Assembly: GCA_002751075.1 (NCBI GenBank)
Contig: NAOQ01000300.1
Location: 18,740 to 82,739 of the forward strand
Direction: 5' to 3'
Length of the DNA: 64,000 nt
Source: Ichthyophonus hoferi
Taxonomy: Eukaryota > Opisthokonta > Ichthyosporea > Ichthyophonida > Ichthyophonidae
The notes beneath the pieces were generated by a model. That model was not told the DNA's origin and ran no database searches. It was given only the letters and a program-made list of their open reading frames with translations. The position numbers were made by a program, and so were the translations under genes. This document shows, piece after piece, positions 26,501-37,886 of the stretch. Numbering within the stretch: position 1 is the first letter of the stretch; every line of letters starts with the position of its first letter.

Positions 26501-29500
26501 CCTAATGCTTGGAGGATATCCTGTAGCTTCTTAGCAAAGGCCATTGCGTCATCAGCATTCCTGTTGGCCCCCCTTATGATCTAAGACTATATGCTAGAGT
26601 ATATAAAGAATACAAAGCAACGCCGTGCATAGATCAATATAAAAAGAGAGAAAGAGTGGGCGGGGGATGGATTTAAGGGGGAATAGCATTTCAGGAATGG
26701 AGATTGGTTGGATGTTATATATAAAAATTGTACATATGTATGGTTTGTGCATATGTATGGTGTACGTATATGTATGGTCTGTGCATATGTATGGTTTGTA
26801 TGTAGAGATGGGTGTTAGGTATTTAGATACTTACAAGCAACTAGATAGAGTATGGCAAAGAAAAGACAAAGTGATAGGAACCACTTAATAATATGGGGGA
26901 TACACCCGATCCTCAAAGTTAAGTACTAATATAATGTCACCTACACACACACTAGCATATGTACATAAATTCATACATACATACATATATACATACATAC
27001 ATACACACACACACAGTGACCCTACCTCAAATCAGGCTCTGTTACTATTTCCATCAGTCCTACCCCAGCCCTATTGAGATCTATAAACACCTTATCCTCC
27101 CCGTAGATTGACTTGCCTGTGTCCTATAAGAAGGAGGGGTTTAGGCATGACTACAGCTCCCCTTCAGTAAGAGCAATAGCCATGGGGAGATTATATGAAT
27201 GTATGTTTGATGGGATGGGAATACACCCTGTCATACATATTAGGGCAGGCAGATGCTTATGTGATAATGACGTATCATAGAAGTGACCTATTTGTGAGGA
27301 TGAGTGTGTGAATAGAGTATGTTTGGAGGTGGTTATAATGCCATAGACCCTATACTATATATGGGTACACCTGGGGTAGCCTGGCTAAGGTTATATATCT
27401 GTCTACATCTAAATAATGGTCCAATTAGTATATGTAAATATGTAGTTATAGTAAGATTAACCCATTGTTGGTAAATACACCATCTTATGCAAATAAATTA
27501 ATTGAATGTGTATTTATAATAATCAATGAAAAGTAATTCAATATAAATGTGGCATTAGTTATGGATGGGTGGTACATATGTCTTTGTGAGTATGATGATA
27601 TCTTAGTATGTGCGTGCCAAGTCCCAAGGTGAAATGGTTATGGGTATAAAAAAGTAGACAGATAAGAATTAATACACACACTACACTTGAATATCAATGT
27701 AAAATGCGTGTAAATGTACATATAAGTCTTACATAGTTAATCTATATAGTGAATATATACACATCTTCACTTATATATCTATATATATATATAAACACTG
27801 TATGCAAAGGTATATGTATACAACGGGGTAAAGAGTCCCAAATATTCTCCCTCCACCTCTCTTCTCACTCGTGTATGGTGGTGTATAGTGGTCCCCTACC
27901 TGTTCCATATGTAGCCTGGTAATACGAATAACCTGTTGGCTGGATTCACCAATAGTGATAGATCCACCTGTCATAATAGGTACTGTCATATGTGTATTGG
28001 TTAGATTATTATATGAAACCATCCAGGTAGTTGTAATCTATGGTTATAGACTAGGATGTATTTAGCAATGCAACGACCAATCATGGGATGGTATTCATCA
28101 ATTATAGATGATTTTAGAGGTAAATAATTGGCTCCCAAAGTCAGTGCGTGCAAAAGAGCACTGGTTCTCTTCCTACAGTAGCAATCCTGAATAAAAACCT
28201 AGTGGAGTGTTTGGTCTCGCCCCTTTTCTTCCCCTGCAGGCGGTAGGCCTGGCCTTTACATAGGTCAATCCCTCTGGGCAGACCCAATGTATAGCTAGAC
28301 TGCTATAAGATGCATATACCATATGCCCTCCAAGGGGGTTATCTGGTGTACATGACTATATTGGGAATGGTTGGCTAGGACTGACAAGGTACAATAAAAT
28401 AATACGAAAATATACTCCATGTGCTAATGAATAGCTAATAATAGGGTGTTGTTTTGAATCAATTTGTGGATGAGGTATAGGCCATAAGCCACCTACTATG
28501 GCGGAAGACTATATGCGGGTAAATGTATGACTCATCGCCCTGTTTTGTAGGTGGGCCTCTCTAGCAAGGACCACACATTACATTGAAGAGGAAAGGACGG
28601 GAGCATTAAAATAAACCAATGGAGGTGGAGAGAGATGGGAGTGGAATACAACAAGATTTTGAAAATGCAGTCAGAAGACAGTGGGGAGTGAGATAATAAA
28701 AAGAAACAGAGATTGGAAGGTATGATATAGTTACTGAGAGAGAAGAGCTATGGGTGGAGGTGAAAAGTGGAGACAAGGAGTGTAAACAATAAACGTAGAG
28801 TAGTAAGGATTTTAACCAGACAACCCACCTCTTTGCTGTGTTATTTGATATCCGGCTGGCTGATCGCAGTAAAAATAATGTTTACGGTCAAAAAGGGACT
28901 GGTGGGCAATGGTACCCCCTAGGGCCAGCCCTGTCATGACTGCTGCTTCAACACATCTTTGGTTAAGTCGCTGAGGAATATTAGCCTTAGAAGGGTACTC
29001 TGCCATCCTCTGCCATCCACTGCCATTCTTTTCTTTTTTCCCCTGCATCCTTCTCCAAGTCTCACCCCCATATCTCCTGTTGTCCTTCTCTAGATCTATT
29101 TCTTTCGTATTATCTTGGTCTTCCTCTCTTTAGTACTAGGTGCTCATTTCTCTTTCTTACCCCCTATACTTATGCATATATATATATACCCCAGTAAACA
29201 GTATTCACACAGTGTTTTCAATTAGATCTTCAATCTATCGTGGATGAAATGCCATCGGTATTTGTATATAATGTATATCCAACTCTGTCAAACCTAACCT
29301 AAACTTTAAGCATTCCCTCCAGGATAATTCGATCTTGATAGGCAGTATACAACATGAATACAAGGACAACAAGAAACCTACAACATGGAAAGTAGGCCAA
29401 TATCTTAAAGGGGAACATACCGGCAATGTACCGGGCAAAGAAGCGTCTAGGAAGGCTACCTGACTATTAGGAGCATCGATGGAAGATACGGCTGCCCCTG

Positions 29501-30679
29501 AAGGAGAGTATAGTTAGATACTATAACTGCAGATATAGGGTGGTCTATGTCAATGCTAAGCTAGGTCGGTCAGAGTAGACGTACCTTATAAAGATTAAGC
29601 AACAGAGATCCCTCAATATCATATATATATATAGCAGTATTGGTGGTGCTTCGGATGGTTATTGTGCTCGTGTATGTGTATGTGGGCAGGAGGTAGAGAG
29701 TAGGCTAGAAGGGTAGATACATGAGACCACAATAATATATATCAAACATAATAAATTAAACATAGTAATTTAGGTCTTTGTCAATTGACATTACAAAAGA
29801 GGAGGAAGATGTACCTGAAAATATTTTCGATTTTGAGAGAATTTGAGCATGAATTTCTAGACCGATCATGGCCTCCCAGCTCTTCCTGTAAACACAGAGG
29901 ATCAGTAAGTCAATGATATAGAAATGTCGATTCCTCAATAAGGAGGAAGGATAACAATATAATACTGGCTTATGTCTAACACCAGGGATAAGATCAATGC
30001 GTCTTATCCTACCCTTGCCGATAGTTAACAGGTCTTCTCTTATCTCCTATAGCACACGTCGATACAATACAAATACAAGCTGAGTTATTAATACGTACGC
30101 AGAATGGTGTATAATACGTGCTTGTGTGGTTATATGCATATACGTTCCATATGTGCCCGTAAGGGATTGTGGTGAAGTTTAAAGACGCGCATAATTATAT
30201 ATATGTAGTGCACCCACACCTACAAATTAGTAAATGTCCATACAATGAAGTAGAGCACAAAAAATGGATAAAGTATATACGAAAATGTAGATAAAAAACA
30301 AGAGCATAGAGTACAAATGAATTAAAAATAAAATGTGGTAAGGAATTTTGAGAAAAAAGTAATAGGGAAGATGGGTGTTGTGAAGGGATATGAATGTGCG
30401 TGTATTTGTCTGCTAAAAAAGAACTCACAAATAAAAGAACGAAGAAAAAAGAAAAAATTAAAAAAGAGACAGTAAGAGGAACATAAAGGACTGTATTGTG
30501 CAGGAGGTTAGTCGTCTCTTTATTTCAATAAAATGAGCGTGAATGTGTTTGTGTAAAAGTATAAATGGCTTGGTACTTGTGTACAGATAGGAGCACCTGC
30601 TGATACTGGTGCTATAAAATCTACAGTGTTTCATAAACAAAGGACTCCGTGCCCAGATCTCCATTTTAAAGGCGTTCAT
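20544..30679 (-). CDS. GATB: Mitochondrial glutamyl-tRNA(Gln) amidotransferase subunit B
   Basis: Part of the GatCAB complex, which converts Glu-tRNA(Gln) to Gln-tRNA(Gln) in mitochondria. Seventeen exons: 30597-30679, 29815-29885, 29421-29497, 28829-28970, 27900-27982, 27026-27123, 26476-26572, 25532-25643, 25102-25231, 24822-24864, 24577-24648, 23614-23682, 22999-23036, 22496-22614, 22185-22258, 21557-21634, 20544-20705. They total 1548 bases, 515 residues (human about 557). Signature blocks are [101 protein letters not shown] and [14 protein letters not shown] GatB/YqeY-type helical tail follows, ending with [12 protein letters not shown]. The N-terminus is basic, without acidic residues apart from Glu7, and hydroxylated, as expected of a mitochondrial presequence. 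Met1 or Met6 could be the start. Confidence 0.95.
21368..21463. repeat. Degenerate TAGTGTATG-type repeat
   Basis: About 95 bases of loosely periodic TAGTGTATG, TAGTGTGTATG and TAGTATATG units in the GATB intron between its last two exons. Confidence 0.6.
24701..24735. repeat. (GC)n-(CT)n simple repeat
   Basis: AGCGCGCGCT followed by a CT run of about 18 bases, in a GATB intron. In the GATB transcript this is a GA tract followed by alternating GC. Confidence 0.8.
26733..26800. repeat. 17-bp tandem repeat, four copies
   Basis: Four head-to-tail copies of CATATGTATGGTTTGTG, exact in length, with a few substitutions in copies 2, 3 and 4. It lies in the GATB intron between exons 6 and 7. Confidence 0.9.
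26972..27016. repeat. (CATA)n/(CA)n microsatellite
   Basis: CATACATACATA runs followed by ACACACACACACAC, ending just 10 bases before the donor boundary of GATB exon 6. Confidence 0.9.
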
Positions 30680-33006
30680 TTCAGCCGACTTGGTACACTA
30701 ACAACATCTATATACCATTAGCGTGTCTGCTCTATCAATAATTCCTTACTATTAGCCTATATGTATCGTGAACAATACTGAACAACTAACAACACAGCTA
30801 TGTTTATAGTCGCTGCTACCACGCCTCGATCAATCATACCGAGAGCCACCTTAAGTAAACTATAAACATAAACTTGGCTGAGCAATAGGAATTATAGTAT
30901 ACCCATTTAGCCAATAGGAACTCAAATAGTTTTTTCCAAATTCTGAAAGACCAGTTACTGATAATTGGTGAGTTGTTTTTATATTCCTAATATGATTGGT
31001 ATACCCTGCTTAGAAATCGGCCCATTATACTTTAATCGGCTGCGAATGCCCGATTGCGGTTGTCTTGGCGCCTTGGAAAAAACAATACTGCAAAATACCA
31101 CTATAACAAAAAATACATTCAATACAATTCTATACTCGAAGAAACTCTGCTGCTTAAAACGTAGAACGAAGAAATGGAAAGTATTTAATTCCTTTTTGCG
31201 TTTATTTTTGGTCTTGATAACAGATCGAATTATATCACAAATGATTCCTGAATCATCAATCCGTACACCCTTTTTCAGACATGTTATTGTCTACCTCTTA
31301 AGTAGTAATCTTGGATTATCGTCAAATGTCATTGAAAACTTTGATTGGTAAAATTTTGAAATTTTGGTCTGATCAACATAGTCTTCTTATAGTAATTGAT
31401 TGGCGGCGCCAGATCGTATTTGCCAGGTTATTCTAGAATTTTATTAGAAAAATCCTATACATGAACGCTTTTTGTTTATTTGTTGATGGTATTATACTTC
31501 TCGAGTCGTGTTACGGCCATGTTTCAAAACAGGTAATTGATTATTTCTAAAAACAGTTTGATCTTGTTAATCGCCCGAGTATGTTAATAATGGCTAATAT
31601 AGTGCCTCCAAGTGTGGAAAATAAAATATCAGATTTTTCCGGAACACTTATTTTGAGAAAAATGCTACTATATACAATTTTACGCATATAAAACAATCAA
31701 ATTGACAAGATCGTGTCCCTTCTTTCCATGTGGAGAAATTTTCTGCCATTTAGGTGATCCTGTTGAATGTTTAAGGGGTTGACGACAAGTTGAATATGAC
31801 TATCATTATATCCCAAGCTGTCGTAATAATTGACTTTACCTGCCCAGGGCTGCATGCCAGCCTATTCTCCCCTCACTCGTTGCAAATTAATTCAATCCAA
31901 TCGGTTCATACGTTGCACACCATCAATTGCACATCATCTACCAGGGACTAGCTCCTTTCATGGAGATAGTCACCGACTTTTACAAGTCGGAAGCACTTAT
32001 TTTTTAGGAGAAAATATTTATTTTCTGTAAGTATTTGTACTGTGATATCTTTAGTAAAAAGTAGATATTTTCTCAGATAATCACTAATGCTAGTACCCTA
32101 CCCCTACACAATAATAACTCGGAATTATTTGGGTGCCTTTTCACCGTTACCTAATAACCACCTAATGGTTTTGCGATTTATTTCCTCAATGTGCGTGAAT
32201 AAATACAATCCGAGTCAACCATATTATATGACCAAGTACCGTGTACTTGAGCTTTACATTTAGGAATGTATCCTCTATCATTGGCAACCCCCATCAAGCA
32301 ATAATGGAGCTCATTTATTCACCAACGCACCACCAACACTCAATCATGTGACCTGGATGTCTGGGTTAGAGTCAGCCTGTTTGAACACAAAGCCCTATTT
32401 AGAATAAAATACTTGCCAGAACTGGGTCTTTTAACTGACATAGGATATTTCGAATAGACTTCACTCACATTCCGTCATAATTTTCGGTTTGTTTTAAAAA
32501 TATAGTATGAAAATGTTAGTGACATTTGGCTGAGATATAGAAATAGTCTGATATACGTAGTCCGTTAATTCAACTTTAGAGGGTTGATGTCTTTTGTCCA
32601 AGAAAACACATTCAATCTCAATTATCTTAAAACATCATCTAAAATGGTAAAACTTGAAATATCCACTCATAAGTCAGGACAGATTCCCAAAATATCAATC
32701 AGGTTTGCACACTATATTATATTTATAATTTATCGTAGACAATACATATGTTCATGTATTATACTTTTCGATAGTTTATTATAAGGTTGGTTGCATTGCA
32801 TAGGCTATTGCTTTTTAAAAATAAAATAATTGTTAAGATCAAGAAAAATCTAAAGGGCTTTGTAGCATGCTTTAAATAGGAAACAGCGATTAAACAAATA
32901 CTCCTCTCCTAGCGGGATAAATAAGAAAATGGGGTTGGGTAGGATATTTGAATAAACATCATACTACTAATTTGGATACATGCAGTGGTGTGTGGGACTA
33001 TCTAAT
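30680..33006. other. Intergenic spacer between GATB and the sirtuin
   Basis: AT-rich spacer of 2.3 kb between two minus-strand genes. It should contain the GATB promoter on the left and the sirtuin 3' end on the right; TTTATT near 32776 reads as AATAAA for the sirtuin, about 230 bases past its stop. A 128-codon open stretch at 30965-31351 (+) starts at TTG, matches no family I know and is not called as a gene. A 7-bp hairpin CCGACTT-TTAC-AAGTCGG lies at 31971-31988. Confidence 0.5.
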
Positions 33007-35851
33007 TTATACTACAATTCGGTTATCAATTATATTCTGAAATTTCTGTTGCCATCCAGCCAGATCAGCCAACAAGTAGACCGAGTCGACGATGTCTCCA
33101 AGAAGGGCAATATCCCGACCGCTACGGACACTATAGAGAAAGTTGGGTTAGACTATAAATAACGAGATAAGGACCAGGAGTAAGATTTTAGTGTCTTAAG
33201 AGTTACTTACGTTCCAATTTGCTTAACTTCTTGAGAAGGATAGGCTACAAAATCTTTCTCGCCAGAGTTTACCTGTTAAAGGTCAATTATTAGTGACCCT
33301 CAAACATGACTACATATTGGCAGTATATTTAAAGACCCATGTACATAGGTTGCCACAGAAAAACATAACTCTAGTTTAGAGGGAGTAAAACAATGGAGGT
33401 ACCAAACCCAGTATAAAAATGCAGAAAAGACAGGTCTTTTGTAAATTATGGAAGCAAAAGACATGAAGTGAACGTAACAGGTATATAAAGATTACAGACA
33501 CATATAGCACCCGTAGAACATGGAAAACAAAAAATACTGAAAAATATTGTAAGCAAACATATGTAGCAGCACATACCATCACTTCTGGAACAGGGCATGC
33601 CATTCTTTCTGGTACCATATCTGAAGTTTCTGAAGCTTTGTTCTTCAAAGAAAGCTTATCAGCCAAGTGAGCAAGCTCTCCATCAGTAGTCTCTATTGGA
33701 CTATCAGTATTGGCAGAACTCGAAGGGACTGGGCTAAAGTGACCCGTCAAAGAAGTGAATGGTCCAACTTTTTCGTTGTTGATCAGCAGACGAGGAACAT
33801 GTTTCCCGACCTTGCCAACCAAGTGGGCAAATGGAGCAGCCTTAAGAGACGNNNNNNNNNNNNNNNNNNNNNNNNNNNNNNNNNNNNNNNNNNNNNNNNN
33901 NNNNNNNNNNNNNNNNNNNNNNNNNNNNNNNNNNNNNNNNNNNNNNNNNNNNNNNNNNNNNNNNNNNNNNNNNNNNNNNNNNNNNNNNNNNNNNNNNNNN
34001 NNNNNNNNNNNNNNNNNNNNNNNNNNNNNNNNNNNNNNNNNNNNNNNNNNNNNNNNNNNNNNNNNNNNNNNNNNNNNNNNNNNNNNNNNNNNNNNNNNNN
34101 NNNNNNNNNNNNNNNNNNNNNNNNNNNNNNNNNNNNNNNNNNNNNNNNNNNNNNNNNNNNNNNNNNNNNNNNNNNNNNNNNNNNNNNNNNNNNNNNNNNN
34201 NNNNNNNNNNNNNNNNNNNNNNNNNNNNNNNNNNNTCAGAGAAGTGAATGGTCCAACTTTTTCGTTGTTGATCAGCAGACGAGGAACATGTTTCCCGACC
34301 TTGCCAACCAAGTGGGCAAATGGAGCAGCCTTAAGAGACGTGCCCATGACGATCAAGAGATCACAGCGTTTCAAATCATTCGTAATATATTTCTGAAATT
34401 TTCGTGGAAGGGCTTCGCCAAAGAAAACAATATCGGGCTTCACTGTACCATTGCAATCGGCAACAGGACAGATGGGCATGATGTCATTAAATATAGAGTC
34501 CTTAACTGAGCCAGGGTTGACTTCCTTATGACAGACAGTGCAATGGGCAGAAGCAAAGGAGCCGTGGCTCTCGATCAGCTGGTTGCTTCTCAGTCCAGTC
34601 TCTGTTTATAGTAAACTAGTCAGGAAGCCGGGCTTTATTGCTAGAGGTTCAGTCTACAGTCTATAATCATAAACATCAATGAAGCCCTTGCATTTCCCAG
34701 CTCAACCATGCCCTAATAGTAATTATCTAGCATTTTAAGCCTGCACCCTGATAACTAGTTGGTTCTGTTATGCATAGTTAAACGTAAGCCATAATTGTAC
34801 ATTGGACAGAAAAAAAAAAACTTACTCTTCTCAAGCCCATCAACGTTCTGGGTGTATACGCGCAGAAGAGATCCGCTTGCATCCAATAGTTGCAGGAAGT
34901 GGTGTGCAGGGTTTGGCTGATAAAGTCCTGGGTAAAGGTATTTTACTGCAGTGGCAAGACACGGTTAATACATTACAAGAAAAAGGAAAAACAAAATGCA
35001 GCAATGATGAGTCAGTCGCCCAAGCACACAACCAACAAAAATAAAATATAACCTACCTAGTTTATAAAAGGGTAAGGGGTTCTTTCGGAAATAGGTGATG
35101 TCAAACATATCGGTAGGTTTCTCCAGATTAAATTCCTGAAGTTGGTTATAAATTCCTGACTCCGAACGAAAGTCCGGAATGCCAGATGCCGTGCTGTAAT
35201 ACCAAACACCACTCATATTAGTTGAATAAACAAGAGAGGTAATGCATAAAATACAAATAAGTGCCAACAAAAGCATCTTCAACATCCCTCCTATCAAAAA
35301 GATAAATGCTTTACACACAATTGTTAGTTTTAAAAATGGATAACTCTAAAAACTTTAAGATCCTTGCCTGTCATGTCTAATCAACAACTTTCTCAGTCAC
35401 TTTATCACTCCCATTTGCCATGTTAACACGTATTATGCGACAAAACCATTGCTTCATCATTTCTAGGAGTGATACTATCCGTAAACAACTGGTTTTGGGT
35501 TAAAAAAATGAAGGGCATCACTCATTTCTTTAGCAGCCTGAATCACTTTTTTCATATACAAATATAACGTTGGCCACAGGAATGCTACATATATTATGTT
35601 GTGATTTACATAGCTTGTATGTGTATGAATATGTAAGCACAAAATGCATGTAAATGAAAGCAAGAAAAATAAACTGACCTGATACCGGCGCCGCACAAGA
35701 CAACAACGTTCTTATACTTTCCGGTATTGAGCATGGCTGCCAAGTCATGGAGGGGGGTTTTTTTTGCAGCCGTGGGATCATTACTTGGCATGGACATGAT
35801 CCCGCTGCCAGGACATTGAAACACTAGCTTAGGAGTATAAACAGAAGTCAT
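33007..35851 (-). CDS. NAD-dependent protein deacylase, SIRT2/SIRT3 class
   Basis: Class I sirtuin; removes acyl groups from lysine using NAD+. Exons: 35679-35851, 35057-35193, 34826-34927, 33577-34601 (interrupted by an N gap), 33211-33272, 33007-33130. Visible motifs are GAGIS and GIPDFRS for NAD binding, TQNVDGLE, catalytic His in [11 protein letters not shown], the zinc pairs CTVC and C-X4-C in [31 protein letters not shown] and LLINNE. Removing the gap and one copy of the 105-base duplicated flank leaves 536 bases in exon 4, keeps the frame and gives 377 residues. Between LLINNE and GRDIALLGD lies a hydrophilic stretch of about 89 residues, longer than the roughly 27 residues in human SIRT2. 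No clear mitochondrial presequence is seen. The choice between SIRT2 and SIRT3 orthology is open; DGLE is SIRT3-like. Confidence 0.92.
33747..33851. repeat. Left copy of a 105-base duplication beside the assembly gap
   Basis: Matches 34236-34340 over its full 105 bases with one A/G difference at the fourth base. Both copies encode the same sirtuin segment from [11 protein letters not shown] to VGPFTSL. It is best read as unmerged contig ends and not as a biological repeat. Confidence 0.9.
33852..34235. other. Assembly gap (384 N)
   Basis: A run of N inside sirtuin exon 4, flanked on both sides by the same 105 bases. The protein reads through without a missing part if one flank and the gap are dropped, so the gap probably holds no real sequence. 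Confidence 0.98.
34236..34340. repeat. Right copy of the 105-base duplication beside the gap
   Basis: Partner of 33747-33851. The sequence continues to the right into the rest of sirtuin exon 4 without a break. Confidence 0.9.
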
Positions 35852-37886
35852 TATTAAAACTAAAAAAATACCTTTTTAATAAATGATAAACAACACAGTA
35901 CTCTGGTTATATACAAGATTGCTCAAAAGCTTATCATTACCCGTGTAAACTTTAGCCAATCATAGCCAAGGGAGAGGAAAGCAGCCCCCATAGATCGGAT
36001 TATTCGAGATGCGCCCAAGGCGTTGAGGTCTTGGGAATGATTATAACGGCACGTATAGAGGTGTTTACAAATATATTTTCTTTCATTAAAACTCTTTTTT
36101 TTTCCCTTTAGTTTTTCAACAAATTTTTTTACAGTTTGATGCTTTCAGAACTACCTTAAGGGCCCTCAAGCCAATAAGCCTGTTATGTCTTACCATTATC
36201 ATGTTCATCTATGCCTATCTTTCAAGCTTCATTGCGCTCGTGATCAGTTCTGAGCCAATCCTTGCGATGTTTGCTAGCTTCATGATGTGAGTTTTTTAAA
36301 ACAATAGTCATATCAAGCACTTTAATTTTAATTTTAATTTTATCTGTCAATTAAAAATATGGCTGTTTAATTGTGCTGTGATATTTACAACTGAAAATTA
36401 ACATATATTTATGCAAAATTCATTTATTATATTGACGGATATATGGTTAGGCATATAGTTAATCCATTTCTAATTCTTGATTGTTAGCTGAGCATAGGCC
36501 TTATATACCTCTCAACTGAGCAGTAATCCGACGATTAATACTTTATTATTTCCTATTTAAAGCCCACGCCATTACTGCCGTACCAATAAAATTGCTAAGA
36601 TGCGATTCATCAGCCCTTCGCCCAATATGGCGCTTTATGCAAAGTCATAAATATTGCGCCGTGTTCGAATGAACTTTGCATTTTAATTTGCATCAATTAG
36701 TGGAATTGTTCTAACATAGCATTTTTTTATGTAGAAGGAATTTTAGAAAGTATGCTTGAATCAAAAAATAATAATTTATAGTTCAGTGAAAGGCACAACT
36801 TTGGGATTTAACCACGATTAGGACAAATAAATCTTTAAACAATTCGATACGAATGTCTTTTGAAAATCGTGAATAAACAAATTGTAAAAAAGAATATTCA
36901 TCTAAAAATATTTTGTTATTTAAATTTAAAAAAACATTGGTCCGAGTGATATGACTATATATGTACTAGTCAATATATTTATGTGGTTGGCAGTTAATCC
37001 CGTGCGGTGCGCATGAAATTTTGGAATGAGCAAAAATCAAGGCTGTGTGAACCATCTCTCAAGAATGATTAGTATATACCGCACCAACTTAATTCTACCA
37101 ATTTGTTGTCATAGTAATTACTATTGGTTGAATATCATCTGTATACCTATATCTGGCCAATAATACATTTTATTGATTTAAAATTGCCAATAAACCATTT
37201 GGGAATACTTGGCATGATCGCTTATAATTCACAATTCCTTAGATCATCAGATCAGGTACACAGTGAGCAATGTGTGAGATGCAATGATTAATTTAAAGTA
37301 GAAATATTGCTTTGAAATTTATGTTATTGGTTGCGAAATTAATATTATCTTGAAAAATTATCGAGACTTGTGAGATGTGTCAATGTATGAGATCTGTAGA
37401 AATACTTATAAAGCCGATTTCCATATTTTTGAAATATGCAGCAATACTAATAAATACACTCTGTAAATGGGTGAGTAAGCATACGGTGAGCCACCCACCA
37501 AGATAATGTATTTATTTCGTCATAGATATGGAATCAGCACCCCCTGAAAATAAAAAAATGAAAATAAAAAAAAAAAATAAAAAAAAACCGATCACCACGT
37601 GCGGGCCAACCATGCAGTGCCTTTTAGATCGATCTAACTCTTTGTTATTTTATTAATTAATTGCTGTGCTTATTTGAAGTGTGGGTGTACTATTGTTTGT
37701 AGGGTAGCGGCATTGGTGTGCTGCTACTACAATTCTTTCATAACTTTCCTTCTACTTGCTCGGCACACGTCTGTAGCAATAGATATAGTCACACCACATA
37801 CTTTGTATTTTGTACAATAGCATTACTATAATAATAAGTACTTTTATGTGGTTACTCCTATAGTTTGTCTATACCACACCAGGAGC
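35852..37886. other. Divergent spacer between the sirtuin and DNAJA3
   Basis: Head-to-head spacer of 2 kb, AT-rich, expected to hold both promoters. It contains one exon-like segment at 36135-36286 and an A-rich tract around 37552-37587 that could be a degraded retroposon tail, though no pol III boxes were found upstream of it. Confidence 0.5.
36135..36286 (+). other. Orphan exon-like segment coding for a hydrophobic, membrane-like peptide
   Basis: A 152-base open segment with a strong acceptor in front (long T-rich tract, then ACAG) and a consensus donor GTGAGT behind. It reads FDAFRTTLRALKPISLLCL, then TIIMFIYAYLSSFIALVISS and EPILAMFASFM. This is a basic start followed by about 25 strongly hydrophobic residues, like the end of a voltage-sensor helix leading into a membrane helix, though I cannot assign it to a channel family. 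No partner exons were found within the spacer. It may be a relic, an alternative exon or a piece of a small gene. Confidence 0.4.

Noticed and set aside
30965-31351. 128-codon plus-strand open frame upstream of GATB
   Set aside because: TTG start, no recognisable domain, no splice context; not called as a gene.
31971-31988. Hairpin CCGACTT-TTAC-AAGTCGG as a terminator or RNA element
   Set aside because: A single 7-bp stem in AT-rich animal DNA with no context; too weak.
37552-37587. A-rich tract as the tail of a SINE
   Set aside because: No A or B box and no target-site duplication could be found around it; kept only as a remark in the spacer entry.
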